From: an uncultured Lachnospiraceae bacterium
GTDB lineage: Bacteria > Bacillota > Clostridia > Lachnospirales > Lachnospiraceae
Direction of reading: 5' to 3'
DNA length: 64,000 bases
NCBI GenBank assembly: GCA_934437985.1
Contig: CAKSBI010000008.1
Location: 1 to 64,000 of the forward strand
Part shown: positions 26,505 to 35,563 of the stretch, piece by piece
Numbering within the stretch: position 1 is the stretch's first letter
How the letters are laid out: each line of letters begins with the position of its first letter
Notes under the pieces: model-generated
The model's input: the letters and a program-made list of their open reading frames with translations, nothing else
Database searches by the model: none
What the model was told of the DNA's origin: nothing
Translations under genes and position numbers: made by a program

Positions 26505-27893
26505 ATGAAAATGAAAAAAATTGCAGCTGTCATTCTTGCGGCAGCTACAGTGATAAACCTGCTGCCTGCTGCTGATGCGGCTGCTGCAGTACCGAGGCTT
26601 GGTACAAAAAGTGTTAAGCTTGCTGTGGGAAGCAGCAGGGTGATTAAGGTTAAGAACAGTGCAGCAAAGGCAAGGGTTACTTGGAAGAGCAGTAACACTA
26701 AGGTTGTAAGGATTGTAAAGAAAGTAACAAAGGGAAGAAAAGCAAGTGCAACAATCCGTGCAATTGCAAAGGGGAATGCTAAGATTACAGCAGCATATAA
26801 GCTTAAGGGCAGGGTTAAAAAGCTTACATGTTCAGTTAAAGTTTCTGCAAAGGGGGATAATACCGTGAAAGTAACAGATATACCGGTAAGCAGTGCTGCT
26901 CCTGCGAATGTGCCTGCAGCTGCAGCGACACAGCCGGCAGCACCGACTGCAACACCGCAGCCGACATCAACACCGGTGCCGACCCCAACACCGACAGCCA
27001 GGGTAATTACGGCAAATGAGGCAAGGCTTGTCAAGGAGGTTGATGCAGATTATAACCGGAAGCATGATGATATAGATGATTATGGTTCATTCCGGACTAT
27101 TAAATATATGTCAGATATTACCAACTCTGTAAGGCTGGCCAATGTATTCCTTCCGGCTGATTATGATGAGAATGATGAAGATACAAAGTATCCGGTAGTA
27201 TATCTTCTTCATGGAATCGCACAGGATAAGAACCTGTTTGGTGGAAGCATTAACAGCTCTATTGCTTATATTGCAGGTAATGCAGTCCAGGCAGGGCTCT
27301 GTAAGAAGTTTATAATTGTGTGCCCTAATATCAGGGTTTCTGATACACGCGAGACAGATAATCCTGATCCGGATAATCCTAATGAAGTAAAGACACATTC
27401 AATTGCAAACTATAAGTTTTATGATGATTTCAGGGAGGATCTTGTCAATAACCTCATGCCTTACATGGAGGAGAACTTTAATGTGGCGTCCGGACGTGAG
27501 AATACCGGTGTATGCGGATTTTCCATGGGAGGAAGGGAAGGCCTTTATATCGGGCTTTCAAAGCCGGAGTATTTTGGCTATGTTGGCGGCTTCTGCCCGG
27601 CAGTAGGTCTTCTTGATTACGGCAGGGATGGCGTGGAATATGGTTCAGATTCCCTGTTTGGGGCTGATGAGAATCTTAAGCTTCCTGAGGAGTATGTCAA
27701 TAACACGTTTGTTGAGATATTTGCCGGAAAATATGATAACGTAGTTAATGACGAACCAAAAAGGTATCTTAATGCACTCACAGCTAATGATGTTCCTGTA
27801 TTGTTCTACGGTGAGCTTCCGTATGGACACGAAGCAAGAACATATGAGCCGGGATTTTATAATTTTATTATCAATGCATTTGCAGCAGACTAA
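26505..27893 (+). CDS. Secreted CE1-type esterase with Ig-like domain
   Basis: The 462-residue protein has a signal peptide (about 1-26), a bacterial Ig-like (BIG2-type) domain (about 30-115, VTWKSSNTKVVRI), a Thr/Pro/Gln linker (about 125-165) and an alpha/beta hydrolase of the esterase D/feruloyl esterase group. The catalytic Ser is about residue 340 in GFSMGG and the His lies in YGHEARTYEPGFYNF; the oxyanion motif is YLLHGIAQD. In gut Lachnospiraceae such enzymes release acetyl or feruloyl groups from plant xylan. The substrate here is inferred only. Confidence 0.88.
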   Translation: MKMKKIAAVILAAATVINLLPAADAAAAVPRLGTKSVKLAVGSSRVIKVKNSAAKARVTWKSSNTKVVRIVKKVTKGRKASATIRAIAKGNAKITAAYKLKGRVKKLTCSVKVSAKGDNTVKVTDIPVSSAAPANVPAAAATQPAAPTATPQPTSTPVPTPTPTARVITANEARLVKEVDADYNRKHDDIDDYGSFRTIKYMSDITNSVRLANVFLPADYDENDEDTKYPVVYLLHGIAQDKNLFGGSINSSIAYIAGNAVQAGLCKKFIIVCPNIRVSDTRETDNPDPDNPNEVKTHSIANYKFYDDFREDLVNNLMPYMEENFNVASGRENTGVCGFSMGGREGLYIGLSKPEYFGYVGGFCPAVGLLDYGRDGVEYGSDSLFGADENLKLPEEYVNNTFVEIFAGKYDNVVNDEPKRYLNALTANDVPVLFYGELPYGHEARTYEPGFYNFIINAFAAD

Positions 27894-27916
27894 GTTTAAG
27901 AATTATATTATTAATC

Positions 27917-27945
27917 TTGCGTTAAACTATTAACTGTGCTACAAT
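27917..27945 (+). promoter_or_regulatory. Promoter of gpmI
   Basis: TTGCGT (27917-27922) and TACAAT (27940-27945) have a 17-base spacer. The predicted RNA start near 27952 gives a leader of about 145 bases before gpmI. Confidence 0.5.
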
Positions 27946-27951
27946 CTGATA

Positions 27952-28096
27952 GTCCTGTATTGGAACGTATAATCCCCAGGTATGTGGATATTGGCAGGGA
28001 TTGTGGGAGTGCAGAGCACGGAACAGTCCACAGGCATCATAGCCCGGGGCTTTGTCTCCATACCGTGAATATAATATAAGAAAAGAGGAATATATA
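27952..28096 (+). other. Structured leader of gpmI
   Basis: The untranslated leader holds nested pairings: GTGC-aga-GCAC (28009-28019) inside TGTGG/CCACA (28002-28006 with 28028-28032), inside GGTATG/CATACC (27979-27984 with 28059-28064). CCTGT at 27954-27958 could instead pair ACAGG, competing with CCACA. I do not recognise a known riboswitch class. A regulatory RNA is possible but not shown. Confidence 0.35.
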
Positions 28097-29641
28097 ATGT
28101 CAAAAAAACCAACAGTATTAATGATACTTGATGGATATGGCCTTAATGATAAAAAAGAGGCTAATGCAGTTGCAGAAGCAAAGACTCCTGTAATGGACAT
28201 GCTTATGGAGAAGTATCCTTTTGTCAAGGGATATGCAAGCGGTCTCGCAGTTGGTCTTCCTGACGGACAGATGGGTAACTCAGAAGTTGGACATATCAAC
28301 ATGGGTGCCGGAAGGATTGTATATCAGGAACTTACAAGAATCACCAAAGAGATTGAAGACGGAACATTCTTTACTAATGAAGGTTTGATGGATGCCATTA
28401 ATAACTGTAAGAAGAATGATTCGGCACTTCATATGTATGGTCTTCTTTCTGATGGTGGAGTGCACAGCCATATCACACATCTGTATGCACTTCTTGAGCT
28501 TGCTAAGAAAGAGGGCTTAAGCAAGGTATATGTTCACTGCTTCCTTGACGGAAGAGATACACCGCCTGCTTCAGGAAAGAATTATGTACAGGCACTTGCT
28601 GACAAGATGGCAGAGATTGGTGTTGGTGAGATTGCAACAGTTATGGGAAGATATTATGCGATGGACAGAGATAACAACTGGGATCGTGTTGAGAAAGCAT
28701 GGAAGGCAATGGTTAAGGGCGAAGGTGTTGCAGCTGATGATGCTGTGGCAGGTGTTGCTGCTTCTTATGCTGATGATGTAACGGATGAGTTTGTTGTACC
28801 TATTGTTGTCCAGAAGGATGGCAGACCGGTTGCAACAGTTAATGAGAATGATTCAATCATCTTCTATAATTTCAGACCGGACCGTGCAAGGGAGATAACA
28901 AGGGCATTCTGTGCTGACGAGTTTGACGGATTTGACCGTGGTGCAAGAATGAACCTTACTTATATCTGTTTTGCAGAATATGATGTAACCATTCCTAATA
29001 AGGAGATTGCATTTAAGAAGGTGGAGATCAATAATACATTCGGACAGCTTCTTGCAGCAAAGAGACTTAAGCAGGCAAGAATTGCCGAGACAGAGAAGTA
29101 TGCACATGTAACATTTTTCTTTAATGCCGGGGTAGAAGAGCCGAATGAAGGGGAGGACAGAATCCTTGTTCCTTCACCAAAGGATGTTGCAACTTATGAC
29201 CTTAAGCCGGAGATGAGCGCATATGGTGTATGTGATAAGCTTGTTGAGGCTATTGAGTCACAGAAATATGATGTGATCGTAATTAACTTTGCTAATCCTG
29301 ATATGGTAGGCCATACCGGTGTTGAGGCTGCAGCGATAAAGGCCATTGAGGCTGTTGATGAATGTGTTGGCAGGGCTTATGATGCTCTTATGAAGGTTGA
29401 CGGACAGATGTTCATCTGTGCAGACCATGGTAATGCAGAGCAGCTTGTTGACTATGAAACCGGTGCTCCATTTACGGCACATACAGTTAACCCGGTTCCG
29501 TTTATTCTTGTTAATTATGACGAAGACTACAAGCTTGCAGAGGGTGGATGTCTTGCAGATATCGTTCCTACATTACTTGAAATGATGGGACTTGAGCAGC
29601 CAAAGGAGATGACAGGTAAGTCATTGCTCGTTCATAAATAA
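28097..29641 (+). CDS. gpmI: 2,3-bisphosphoglycerate-independent phosphoglycerate mutase
   Basis: The 514-residue enzyme interconverts 3- and 2-phosphoglycerate in glycolysis. It has the alkaline-phosphatase-like start LMILDGYGLN, the catalytic Ser62 in MGNSEVGHINMGAGR, HCFLDGRDTPP, and the metal-binding CADHGNAEQ and AHTVNPVPFI segments. The length is normal for the family. AAGAGGAA precedes ATG 28097; the in-frame upstream start at 28052 lies within the structured leader and has no ribosome site. Confidence 0.96.
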   Translation: MSKKPTVLMILDGYGLNDKKEANAVAEAKTPVMDMLMEKYPFVKGYASGLAVGLPDGQMGNSEVGHINMGAGRIVYQELTRITKEIEDGTFFTNEGLMDAINNCKKNDSALHMYGLLSDGGVHSHITHLYALLELAKKEGLSKVYVHCFLDGRDTPPASGKNYVQALADKMAEIGVGEIATVMGRYYAMDRDNNWDRVEKAWKAMVKGEGVAADDAVAGVAASYADDVTDEFVVPIVVQKDGRPVATVNENDSIIFYNFRPDRAREITRAFCADEFDGFDRGARMNLTYICFAEYDVTIPNKEIAFKKVEINNTFGQLLAAKRLKQARIAETEKYAHVTFFFNAGVEEPNEGEDRILVPSPKDVATYDLKPEMSAYGVCDKLVEAIESQKYDVIVINFANPDMVGHTGVEAAAIKAIEAVDECVGRAYDALMKVDGQMFICADHGNAEQLVDYETGAPFTAHTVNPVPFILVNYDEDYKLAEGGCLADIVPTLLEMMGLEQPKEMTGKSLLVHK

Positions 29642-29673
29642 TTTTAAGAATAACAATGTTCTGAAAATGTCTC

Positions 29674-29702
29674 TTGAAATATACAGATGGGTATGATATA
29701 AT
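29674..29702 (+). promoter_or_regulatory. Promoter of secG
   Basis: TTGAAA (29674-29679) and TATAAT (29697-29702) are separated by 17 bases, about 45 bases before the secG ATG. Confidence 0.7.
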
Positions 29703-29749
29703 ACTCTTTGTGTGATAATGTATGTGTGAAGTAATTAGGAGGAATAGTA

Positions 29750-29989
29750 ATGTTAACAGTAGTTAGGACAATATTAACAGTATTATATATACTTGTTTGT
29801 ATAGCTCTTGTAGTTGTAGTACTTCTTCAGGAGGGTAAGTCAGCAGGACTTGGTGCCATAAGTGGTGCTGCTGAATCATATTGGGGTAAGAATAAAGGAA
29901 GATCAATGGAAGGCGGATTGCTCAGAGGTACACAGGTACTTGCAGTTCTTTTCTTCGTAATATCACTTGTACTTAACCTTAAGTGGTAA
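29750..29989 (+). CDS. secG: Protein translocase subunit SecG
   Basis: The 79-residue protein has two membrane helices (about 5-24 and 56-77) separated by the conserved cytoplasmic loop [19 protein letters not shown]. It is an accessory subunit of the SecYEG channel. AGGAGG stands at ideal distance. The order secG-rnr-smpB-ssrA is widely conserved in Firmicutes. Confidence 0.95.
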   Translation: MLTVVRTILTVLYILVCIALVVVVLLQEGKSAGLGAISGAAESYWGKNKGRSMEGGLLRGTQVLAVLFFVISLVLNLKW

Positions 29990-30011
29990 TTGATAAGACT
30001 TATGTGATTCC

Positions 30012-30045
30012 AGAGCCCTTTGTGAAGAAGCAAAGGGCTCTTTAT
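30012..30045 (+). terminator. Terminator after secG
   Basis: AGAGCCCTTTG (30012-30022) pairs with CAAAGGGCTCT (30031-30041) and TTATT follows. It separates secG from rnr. Confidence 0.85.
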
Positions 30046-30139
30046 TGTATACGTGCGCCTGATGCACTCTGATGTGTGAGGGGTACGGCAGCAAAAGATA
30101 ATGTATTAGCCGGATGTTTTGGAGAGGGTGGTGATAATT

Positions 30140-32272
30140 ATGCAGTCATTATATGAAGATAAAAAAAATATGATCAATGAGTATATTCAGTCCAAAGAGT
30201 ATCGTCCCATGAAGATTAAGCAGATGGCTGTTATGCTGGGAGTTCCGTCTGATGAACGTGAAGAATTCCGCAGCATTATTAAGGAGCTTACTGCAGAAGA
30301 GAAGATATATATTGACAGGCATGGCAAGATAAAGCCTAAGGAGGATACTGTTATAACAGGAAGATTTTCACAGGCAAAGCAGGGCTTTGGATTTGTTATA
30401 CCTGAAGATGGCGATGAAGATATATTTGTCAGGGAGGCAGACACGGGAACAGCCATGCATGGTGATCAGGTCAGCGTAAGACTGAACAGAGGAATGTCAA
30501 AAGGAGGCAGGCGGAGAGAGGGCGTTATAATTAATGTTCTTGAGCGTGCCGTAACAAGTGTGGTTGGAACACTTGATATGTGTGATAATTATGCATTTGT
30601 TGTGCCTGATTCTGCGAAGCAGTTAAAGGATCTGTTTATTCCAAAGGAGAAAATCGGTGGTGCAAAGCATGGTGAAAAGGTAGTTGCCCTTATTACTGAT
30701 TATGGTGACGGACGCAATAAGAATCCGGAAGGGCGTGTTGTTGAAGTACTTGGAGATCCACAGGATCCCGGGGTGGATATACTTTCTATTGCAAAAGCAT
30801 TTGGAATACCGGAAGAATTCCCGGAAAAGGTATTGAACGAAGCAAAAAAGATGCCTGCTGTTGTTGGCGGGGCAGAGCTTGCAGGGCGCAGGGATATAAG
30901 GGACTGGCTGACTATTACTATAGATGGTGAGGATGCCAAGGATCTTGATGATGCTGTAACACTGACATATGAGGATGGTGTATATACACTTGGTGTCCAT
31001 ATTGCCGATGTTACTAATTATGTCAAGGAAGGTAAGCCGCTTGATAAGGAAGCTGTAGCAAGGGGAACAAGTGTTTATCTTGTGGACAGGGTAATCCCTA
31101 TGCTTCCAAAGGAGCTTTCTAATGGAATATGTTCACTTAACCAGGGTGCAGACAGGCTTGCTTTAAGCTGTATCATGCAGCTTGATGAGAAGGGTAATGT
31201 AATCGGGCATGAGATTACCGAGACGGTAATTAATGTTGACCATAGGATGACATACACTTCTGTTAACAGGATTGTTGAGCTTATGGACGAGGAAGAGAGA
31301 GCCAGGTATAGTGATATAGTGCCTATGCTTGAACAGATGCGTAAACTTGCAGAACTTAGGATTAATATAAGGACAGAGCAGGGTTCAATTGATTTTGATT
31401 TTCCTGAGAGTAAGATTATACTTGATGAAAAGGGATGGCCTGTAGAGATTAAGCCATATGAGCGTAATATTGCAACAAGAATTATTGAAGAGTTTATGCT
31501 TCTTGCAAACCAGACTGTAGCAGAGGATTATTACTGGCAGGAGCAGCCATTTATATACAGGTCACATGAGAATCCGGATATAGGCAAGATGCAGGAGCTG
31601 TCAATATTTATAGGTAATTACGGACTTAGGATTAAGAGGATGGGAGACACAGTCCATCCTAAGGAGATTCAGAAGCTGCTGGCAGGGATTAAGGGAAGGC
31701 CGGAAGAGAATATGATAAGCAGGCTTGCGCTCCGTTCCATGAAGAGGGCAAGGTATACTTCGACGGCTGACGGACATTTTGGGCTTGCAATGAAGTATTA
31801 TTGTCATTTCACATCACCGATCAGAAGATATCCTGACCTTCAGATACACAGGATAATTAAGGATAATCTTCATGGAAAGCTTGACAGGAAGCGTAAGGAA
31901 CACTATTATTCGATAGTTGACAGCATTGCTGAAAGCTCAAGCAGGCTTGAAAGACGTGCGGAGGAAGCAGAAAGGGAAGTCCACAAGCTTAAGAAGGCGC
32001 AGTATATGAGTGACCATATCGGGGAACAATTTGATGGTGTCATATCAGGAGTGACCGGATGGGGAATATATGTAGAGCTTCCGGATACAATAGAGGGTAT
32101 GGTGCGCCTTGAAGATATGACAGATGATACGTATTACTTTGATGAACCAAGTTACAAGGTTATTGGCAGGAAGAAGAGAAAAGAATATACTCTTGGACAG
32201 CATGTAACAATTAAGGTGTTAAGGGCGGATCTTGATACAAGAACAGTTGATTTTCTTCTTGTAGAAGATTAA
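30140..32272 (+). CDS. rnr: Ribonuclease R
   Basis: The 710-residue exoribonuclease has a winged-helix-like start, cold-shock domains (GRFSQAKQGFGFVIP at about 75), a catalytic RNB domain with the metal-binding Asp cluster in TIDGEDAKDLDDAV, and a C-terminal S1 domain (GVISGVTGWGIYVELPDTIE). It degrades structured RNA 3' to 5' and works with SmpB and tmRNA on defective messages, in keeping with its neighbours. GAGGGTGG sets ATG 30140 over the TTG at 30119. Confidence 0.95.
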   Translation: MQSLYEDKKNMINEYIQSKEYRPMKIKQMAVMLGVPSDEREEFRSIIKELTAEEKIYIDRHGKIKPKEDTVITGRFSQAKQGFGFVIPEDGDEDIFVREADTGTAMHGDQVSVRLNRGMSKGGRRREGVIINVLERAVTSVVGTLDMCDNYAFVVPDSAKQLKDLFIPKEKIGGAKHGEKVVALITDYGDGRNKNPEGRVVEVLGDPQDPGVDILSIAKAFGIPEEFPEKVLNEAKKMPAVVGGAELAGRRDIRDWLTITIDGEDAKDLDDAVTLTYEDGVYTLGVHIADVTNYVKEGKPLDKEAVARGTSVYLVDRVIPMLPKELSNGICSLNQGADRLALSCIMQLDEKGNVIGHEITETVINVDHRMTYTSVNRIVELMDEEERARYSDIVPMLEQMRKLAELRINIRTEQGSIDFDFPESKIILDEKGWPVEIKPYERNIATRIIEEFMLLANQTVAEDYYWQEQPFIYRSHENPDIGKMQELSIFIGNYGLRIKRMGDTVHPKEIQKLLAGIKGRPEENMISRLALRSMKRARYTSTADGHFGLAMKYYCHFTSPIRRYPDLQIHRIIKDNLHGKLDRKRKEHYYSIVDSIAESSSRLERRAEEAEREVHKLKKAQYMSDHIGEQFDGVISGVTGWGIYVELPDTIEGMVRLEDMTDDTYYFDEPSYKVIGRKKRKEYTLGQHVTIKVLRADLDTRTVDFLLVED

Positions 32273-32339
32273 GATATAATGTAAAAGCATATGCTGCATA
32301 TTTTTTTTAAGTGGCGGCAATAGCAACCTGGGGGAGACT

Positions 32340-32810
32340 ATGGGAAAAGAAGCAGTTAAGATGATTGCTAATAACAAAAAGGCATATCATGATTATTTTA
32401 TTGAGGAAAAATACGAGGCAGGTATTGCCCTTGTGGGAACAGAGGTAAAGTCACTCAGAATGGGCAGGTGCAGTATTAAGGAATCATTTATCAGAATAGA
32501 AAAAGGGGAAGTGTATGTATATAACATGCATATAAGTCCGTACGAGAAGGGGAATATTTTTAACAAGGATCCCCTCCGCGTACGAAAGCTTCTTCTTCAT
32601 AAGAGCGAGATACGGAAGATTGGGGGGGCTGTCAGCCAGAAAGGGTACACGCTTGTACCGCTGCAGGTTTACCTTAAGGGAAGTCTTGTAAAAGTGGAGA
32701 TAGGACTTGCAAGAGGTAAGAAGCTTTATGATAAACGCCAGGACATTGCCCGGAAGGATCAGAGACGCGAGGCGGAAAGAAACTATAAATTGTCAGGCAA
32801 GATGTATTGA
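32340..32810 (+). CDS. smpB: tmRNA-binding protein SmpB
   Basis: The 156-residue protein shows all SmpB blocks: [28 protein letters not shown], the central ISPYEKGN and the basic tail [15 protein letters not shown] that enters the ribosomal mRNA path. GGGGGAGA precedes the ATG. The ssrA gene begins 38 bases after the stop. Confidence 0.97.
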   Translation: MGKEAVKMIANNKKAYHDYFIEEKYEAGIALVGTEVKSLRMGRCSIKESFIRIEKGEVYVYNMHISPYEKGNIFNKDPLRVRKLLLHKSEIRKIGGAVSQKGYTLVPLQVYLKGSLVKVEIGLARGKKLYDKRQDIARKDQRREAERNYKLSGKMY

Positions 32811-32835
32811 CAAATGTAAAATAATTAAATATACT
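32807..32835 (+). promoter_or_regulatory. Consensus promoter of ssrA
   Basis: TTGACA (32807-32812) overlaps the smpB stop codon, and TATACT (32830-32835) follows after 17 bases. RNA would start near 32842, a few bases before the mature tmRNA 5' end. Confidence 0.85.
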
Positions 32836-32848
32836 ATGAATACTTTAT

Positions 32849-33185
32849 GGGGTAGTAAAGGTTTCGACAGGGTACTAGAAGTTGGAGAAGCAAGCCGCAG
32901 GATGATGCGTCAAATCTCAAATTAAAATTAAACGCTGAAGATAATTTAGCATACGCTGCCTAATGGCAGCAGTCTGACCCAGGGCACCTACACTTTGGGA
33001 ATCAGGCTTCAATGATGTAGGAAACGACATGTACAAAGCTTTGAGTGCATGGGCGTATAATGAAGCTACTGAAGCTGTGACCGTGCTGTTCCGGGCGCAG
33101 CAGAGGGAATGTCAAATGACCGGCTAAGCTTGTAGAAGTACAATGAAAGGTATTTTGGACGCGGGTTCGATTCCCGCCTATTCCA
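32849..33185 (+). ncRNA. ssrA: tmRNA (transfer-messenger RNA)
   Basis: The 5' end GGGGTAG pairs with CTATTCC at the 3' end to form the tRNA-like acceptor, and the T arm GCGGGTTCGATTCCCGC is present. The tag frame starts at GCT 32934 and reads AEDNLAYAA before TAA at 32961-32963. CCA is not encoded (the 3' flank reads ACTA). With SmpB it rescues stalled ribosomes and tags the protein for proteolysis. It is a one-piece form. Confidence 0.96.
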
Positions 33186-33531
33186 CTAAAACTGAACAGG
33201 TTGGATTCCGTATATGATAATATCGTATACAGAAATATGTTTTGTTTGGTGTGTTGAAGAAAATAATAGTAACGGTGCTGTATATTGCGAAAGTGATATG
33301 CAGTGCCGTTATTTTTACGATATAATGCGGATCATTATCATTTCGAACAATTAAAGTTTCATATGTTGTAATAGTGTCAAAACTTCATATACTTTATGCA
33401 TAAGAAAGTTGAGGTTCGACTATGAACAACAGTTTAGCAGAAGTACGCCCGGAGCTTATTGTGTTTAATTATTTGCCTGTATATAATTTAGGATTGCAAG
33501 TAACAAAAAGTTACAAAGAGAGAAAAAATAA
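33186..33531. other. Gap between ssrA and the SPFH module
   Basis: The stretch holds the ssrA terminator at 33271-33316 and a 37-codon frame at 33422-33535. The remainder is AT-rich with no other feature seen. The 3' end of tmRNA genes is a common integration site; CCACTAAA at 33183-33190 recurs at 35620-35627, which is short enough to be chance. Confidence 0.4.
33271..33316 (+). terminator. Terminator downstream of ssrA
   Basis: AACGGTGCTGTATAT (33271-33285) pairs, with wobbles, to ATATGCAGTGCCGTT (33296-33310), followed by ATTTTT. Confidence 0.75.
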
Positions 33532-33535
33532 TTGA
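33422..33535 (+). CDS. Possible short gene or zinc-ribbon gene remnant
   Basis: The 37-residue frame MNNSLAEVRPELIVFN... begins like the treble-clef zinc-ribbon repeats (SLAEVRPEL) that occur in larger Firmicute proteins, but lacks cysteines and soon ends. The GAGG upstream is weak. A remnant of an element gene is more likely than a working small protein. Confidence 0.25.
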   Translation: MNNSLAEVRPELIVFNYLPVYNLGLQVTKSYKERKNN

Positions 33536-33560
33536 TAATAGTATCTCATTATGTTATAAT
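33532..33560 (+). promoter_or_regulatory. Promoter of the SPFH-TM2 module
   Basis: TTGATA (33532-33537) and TATAAT (33555-33560) have a 17-base spacer and lie 37 bases before the SPFH gene. Confidence 0.75.
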
Positions 33561-33597
33561 TTCTTAAATAATGTAAATTTATCAAGGAGATGACTAA

Positions 33598-34644
33598 ATG
33601 GCTATTATTGATGTTGTACGTTTTGATGGTTTGAAAAGTCGAGATTGGTTGATTTATAAGTATCCATCCGAGGAATTAGTATTAGGTACACAACTTATTG
33701 TTCAAGAAGGTCAGGTAGCTCTGTTTGTAAGAGGTGGAATGGTAGCAGATGTTTTTTATCCGGGAACCTATACTCTGGCAACAGAAAATCTTCCGATTTT
33801 GAAGAGTCTTATAAATTTGCCTTTTGGTGGCAAAACTCCATTCAGTGCTGAAGTTTATTTTATAAATATCACAGTTAGATTGGATATCAATTGGGGAACT
33901 ACAGATCCTATTCAGCTTATTGACCCTAAATATTATGTTAAACTAAGAATACGTGCTTATGGACAGATGGGGCTTCGGGTTGTTGATGTAACAACTTTGT
34001 TTAAAGAAGTTATTGGTGGGATGCAGAAGGCTGATATTGTTAAGTTTGATAAGATTAAAGAATATTATCGAGGAATTCTTGTTGTTAAAGCAAAAACTGC
34101 GATTGCTGATGCGATTATTAACGATGGAATATCGGCATTAGAGATTTCGACTAAACTGGAAGCTTTGTCTGAGAGGGTTAAGGAACAGATTTCCCCCGGA
34201 TTTGAAAAATATGGTTTTTCTGTTGTGAATTTCTTTATTCAGTCTATCAATTTCCCAGATGAGGATTTTGAGAAGATTAATAAGATTCTTGAAGATAAAG
34301 CTGCGTTTGAAATTATGGGTGATGGCAGATATGCGACAAAGCGTTCTTTTGATGTATATGAGGGTGCTGCAAATAACCAGAGTGGAGTTGCAGGAGCTTT
34401 TGCCGCAGGCGGAATTGGACTTGGAGCTGCTATGGGAATGGGGGCATCAATGAATCAAACAGTTGGAAATCCTCTTCACAGAGAGGATACTAAGGAATGT
34501 GCGTCATGTCATGCAAAGATTTCAGTAGCCTCTAAATTTTGCCCAGAGTGTGGCTTTAATAATAGCGAGATAGTATGTGAGTGTGGTAATAAGTTAGCAC
34601 CGGGAACAAAATTCTGCTCAGAATGTGGAAAGAAGGTGCTATAA
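33598..34644 (+). CDS. SPFH-domain protein with C-terminal double zinc ribbon
   Basis: The 348-residue protein resembles the YdjI group. A SPFH (band 7) domain occupies about residues 25-235 (GQVALFVRGGMVADVFYPGTYTL), a Gly/Ala/Met-rich linker about 255-285, and two zinc ribbons follow (CASCHAKIS...CPEC and CECGNKL...CSEC, about 300-347). No membrane helix is seen, unlike flotillins. SPFH proteins form oligomeric rings at membranes. AAGGAGATG precedes the ATG. The two following genes, a four-helix membrane protein and a zinc-ribbon TM2 protein, are probably co-transcribed and may form a membrane assembly with it. Confidence 0.85.
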   Translation: MAIIDVVRFDGLKSRDWLIYKYPSEELVLGTQLIVQEGQVALFVRGGMVADVFYPGTYTLATENLPILKSLINLPFGGKTPFSAEVYFINITVRLDINWGTTDPIQLIDPKYYVKLRIRAYGQMGLRVVDVTTLFKEVIGGMQKADIVKFDKIKEYYRGILVVKAKTAIADAIINDGISALEISTKLEALSERVKEQISPGFEKYGFSVVNFFIQSINFPDEDFEKINKILEDKAAFEIMGDGRYATKRSFDVYEGAANNQSGVAGAFAAGGIGLGAAMGMGASMNQTVGNPLHREDTKECASCHAKISVASKFCPECGFNNSEIVCECGNKLAPGTKFCSECGKKVL

Positions 34645-34645
34645 A

Positions 34646-35005
34646 ATGAAAAAAGTATTATCTTGTTTTTTATGGGTATTTTACTTGGCGATTATTCTTT
34701 ATGTGTTCTTTGTGGTTTTGAACATTAATACATTAGAGAATTTTGTGCCAGCCTTGATATTTGAAATTATAGGTTTTCTTGCATTAGCATATTTTATTTT
34801 TTTCAATATGTCTTTAGCTTCTATCAAGGTAGGATTTTTTGTTCCGTTATTGATGACTACAGTTATTTATACAATAGTATTAGATGTTATAAACATCGCT
34901 TACATAACTTCTGTGGATAGTGTGTTTTTTACACTAATTCATTTAATGGTATTATTTGTATATTGTTTGGTTTCTATCCCCATGTATTTAATGGGCAAAA
35001 GATAA
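34646..35005 (+). CDS. Four-helix membrane protein of unknown function
   Basis: The 119-residue protein is almost entirely four hydrophobic helices with short loops (FLWVFYLAIILYVFFVVL first). It starts one base after the SPFH stop codon, and AAGGTG inside the end of that gene serves as ribosome site, so the two are translationally linked. I recognise no family. Confidence 0.7.
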   Translation: MKKVLSCFLWVFYLAIILYVFFVVLNINTLENFVPALIFEIIGFLALAYFIFFNMSLASIKVGFFVPLLMTTVIYTIVLDVINIAYITSVDSVFFTLIHLMVLFVYCLVSIPMYLMGKR

Positions 35006-35026
35006 ATTTAAGGAGGAACGTTAATT

Positions 35027-35458
35027 ATGGCAGAAAATGTATGTCCGCAGTGCGGAGCTCCGATTGGTTCAGGAGTAACAGAATGTAGGTTTTGTGGGGA
35101 GAAGTTAGAAGTTCAGCAGGTAGCACAGCAGGTTCAGCAACCTCAGGCTCAGCCTGTATATGTTCAGCAGCCTCAACCACAAGTAATTATTCAACAGACA
35201 GCACCTCAACAGGTTTATATGACAGGTATTAATCCTTCGTGGCCTATTAAGAGTAAGGTTGCAGCAGGAATTCTTGGGATTTTTTTGGGAGGAATTGGTG
35301 TTCATAAGTTTTATATGGGCAAGGTTGGAATGGGCATTTTATATCTATTATTCTGTTGGACAGGTATCCCTGCAATTATTGGATTTATTGAGGGTATTAT
35401 CTATCTCTGCTCAAACGACGAAAACTTTCAGCTTAAGAACCATGTAAGGATTGGATAA
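35027..35458 (+). CDS. Zinc-ribbon TM2-domain membrane protein
   Basis: The 143-residue protein has an N-terminal zinc ribbon (CPQCGAPIGSGVTECRFCG), a Gln/Pro/Val-rich linker (about 30-68) and a TM2 domain of two membrane helices (GIFLGGIGVHKFYMGKVGMG). TM2 proteins are small membrane proteins, often next to zinc-ribbon or SPFH genes in Firmicutes, and are thought to organise or regulate the membrane. AAGGAGG precedes the ATG. It closes the three-gene module. Confidence 0.85.
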   Translation: MAENVCPQCGAPIGSGVTECRFCGEKLEVQQVAQQVQQPQAQPVYVQQPQPQVIIQQTAPQQVYMTGINPSWPIKSKVAAGILGIFLGGIGVHKFYMGKVGMGILYLLFCWTGIPAIIGFIEGIIYLCSNDENFQLKNHVRIG

Positions 35459-35522
35459 GGATTGGATAATGAGAAAAGTCATCAGATTTGTTCATTGAAT
35501 ATTGATGTAGAGGGTTAACTTT

Positions 35523-35563
35523 AAGCACTTAAGAGAGATCATATCAATCTTAGGTGCTTTTTT
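35523..35563 (+). terminator. Terminator after the SPFH-TM2 module
   Basis: AAGCACTTAAGA (35523-35534) pairs with TCTTAGGTGCTT (35548-35559) with one mismatch, followed by TTTT. Confidence 0.8.

Noticed and set aside
26501-27034. Hydrophobic Val/Ala/Leu-rich minus-strand frame over the esterase gene
   Set aside because: It mirrors the Thr/Pro/Ala-rich linker and signal peptide of the esterase and is not an independent membrane protein.
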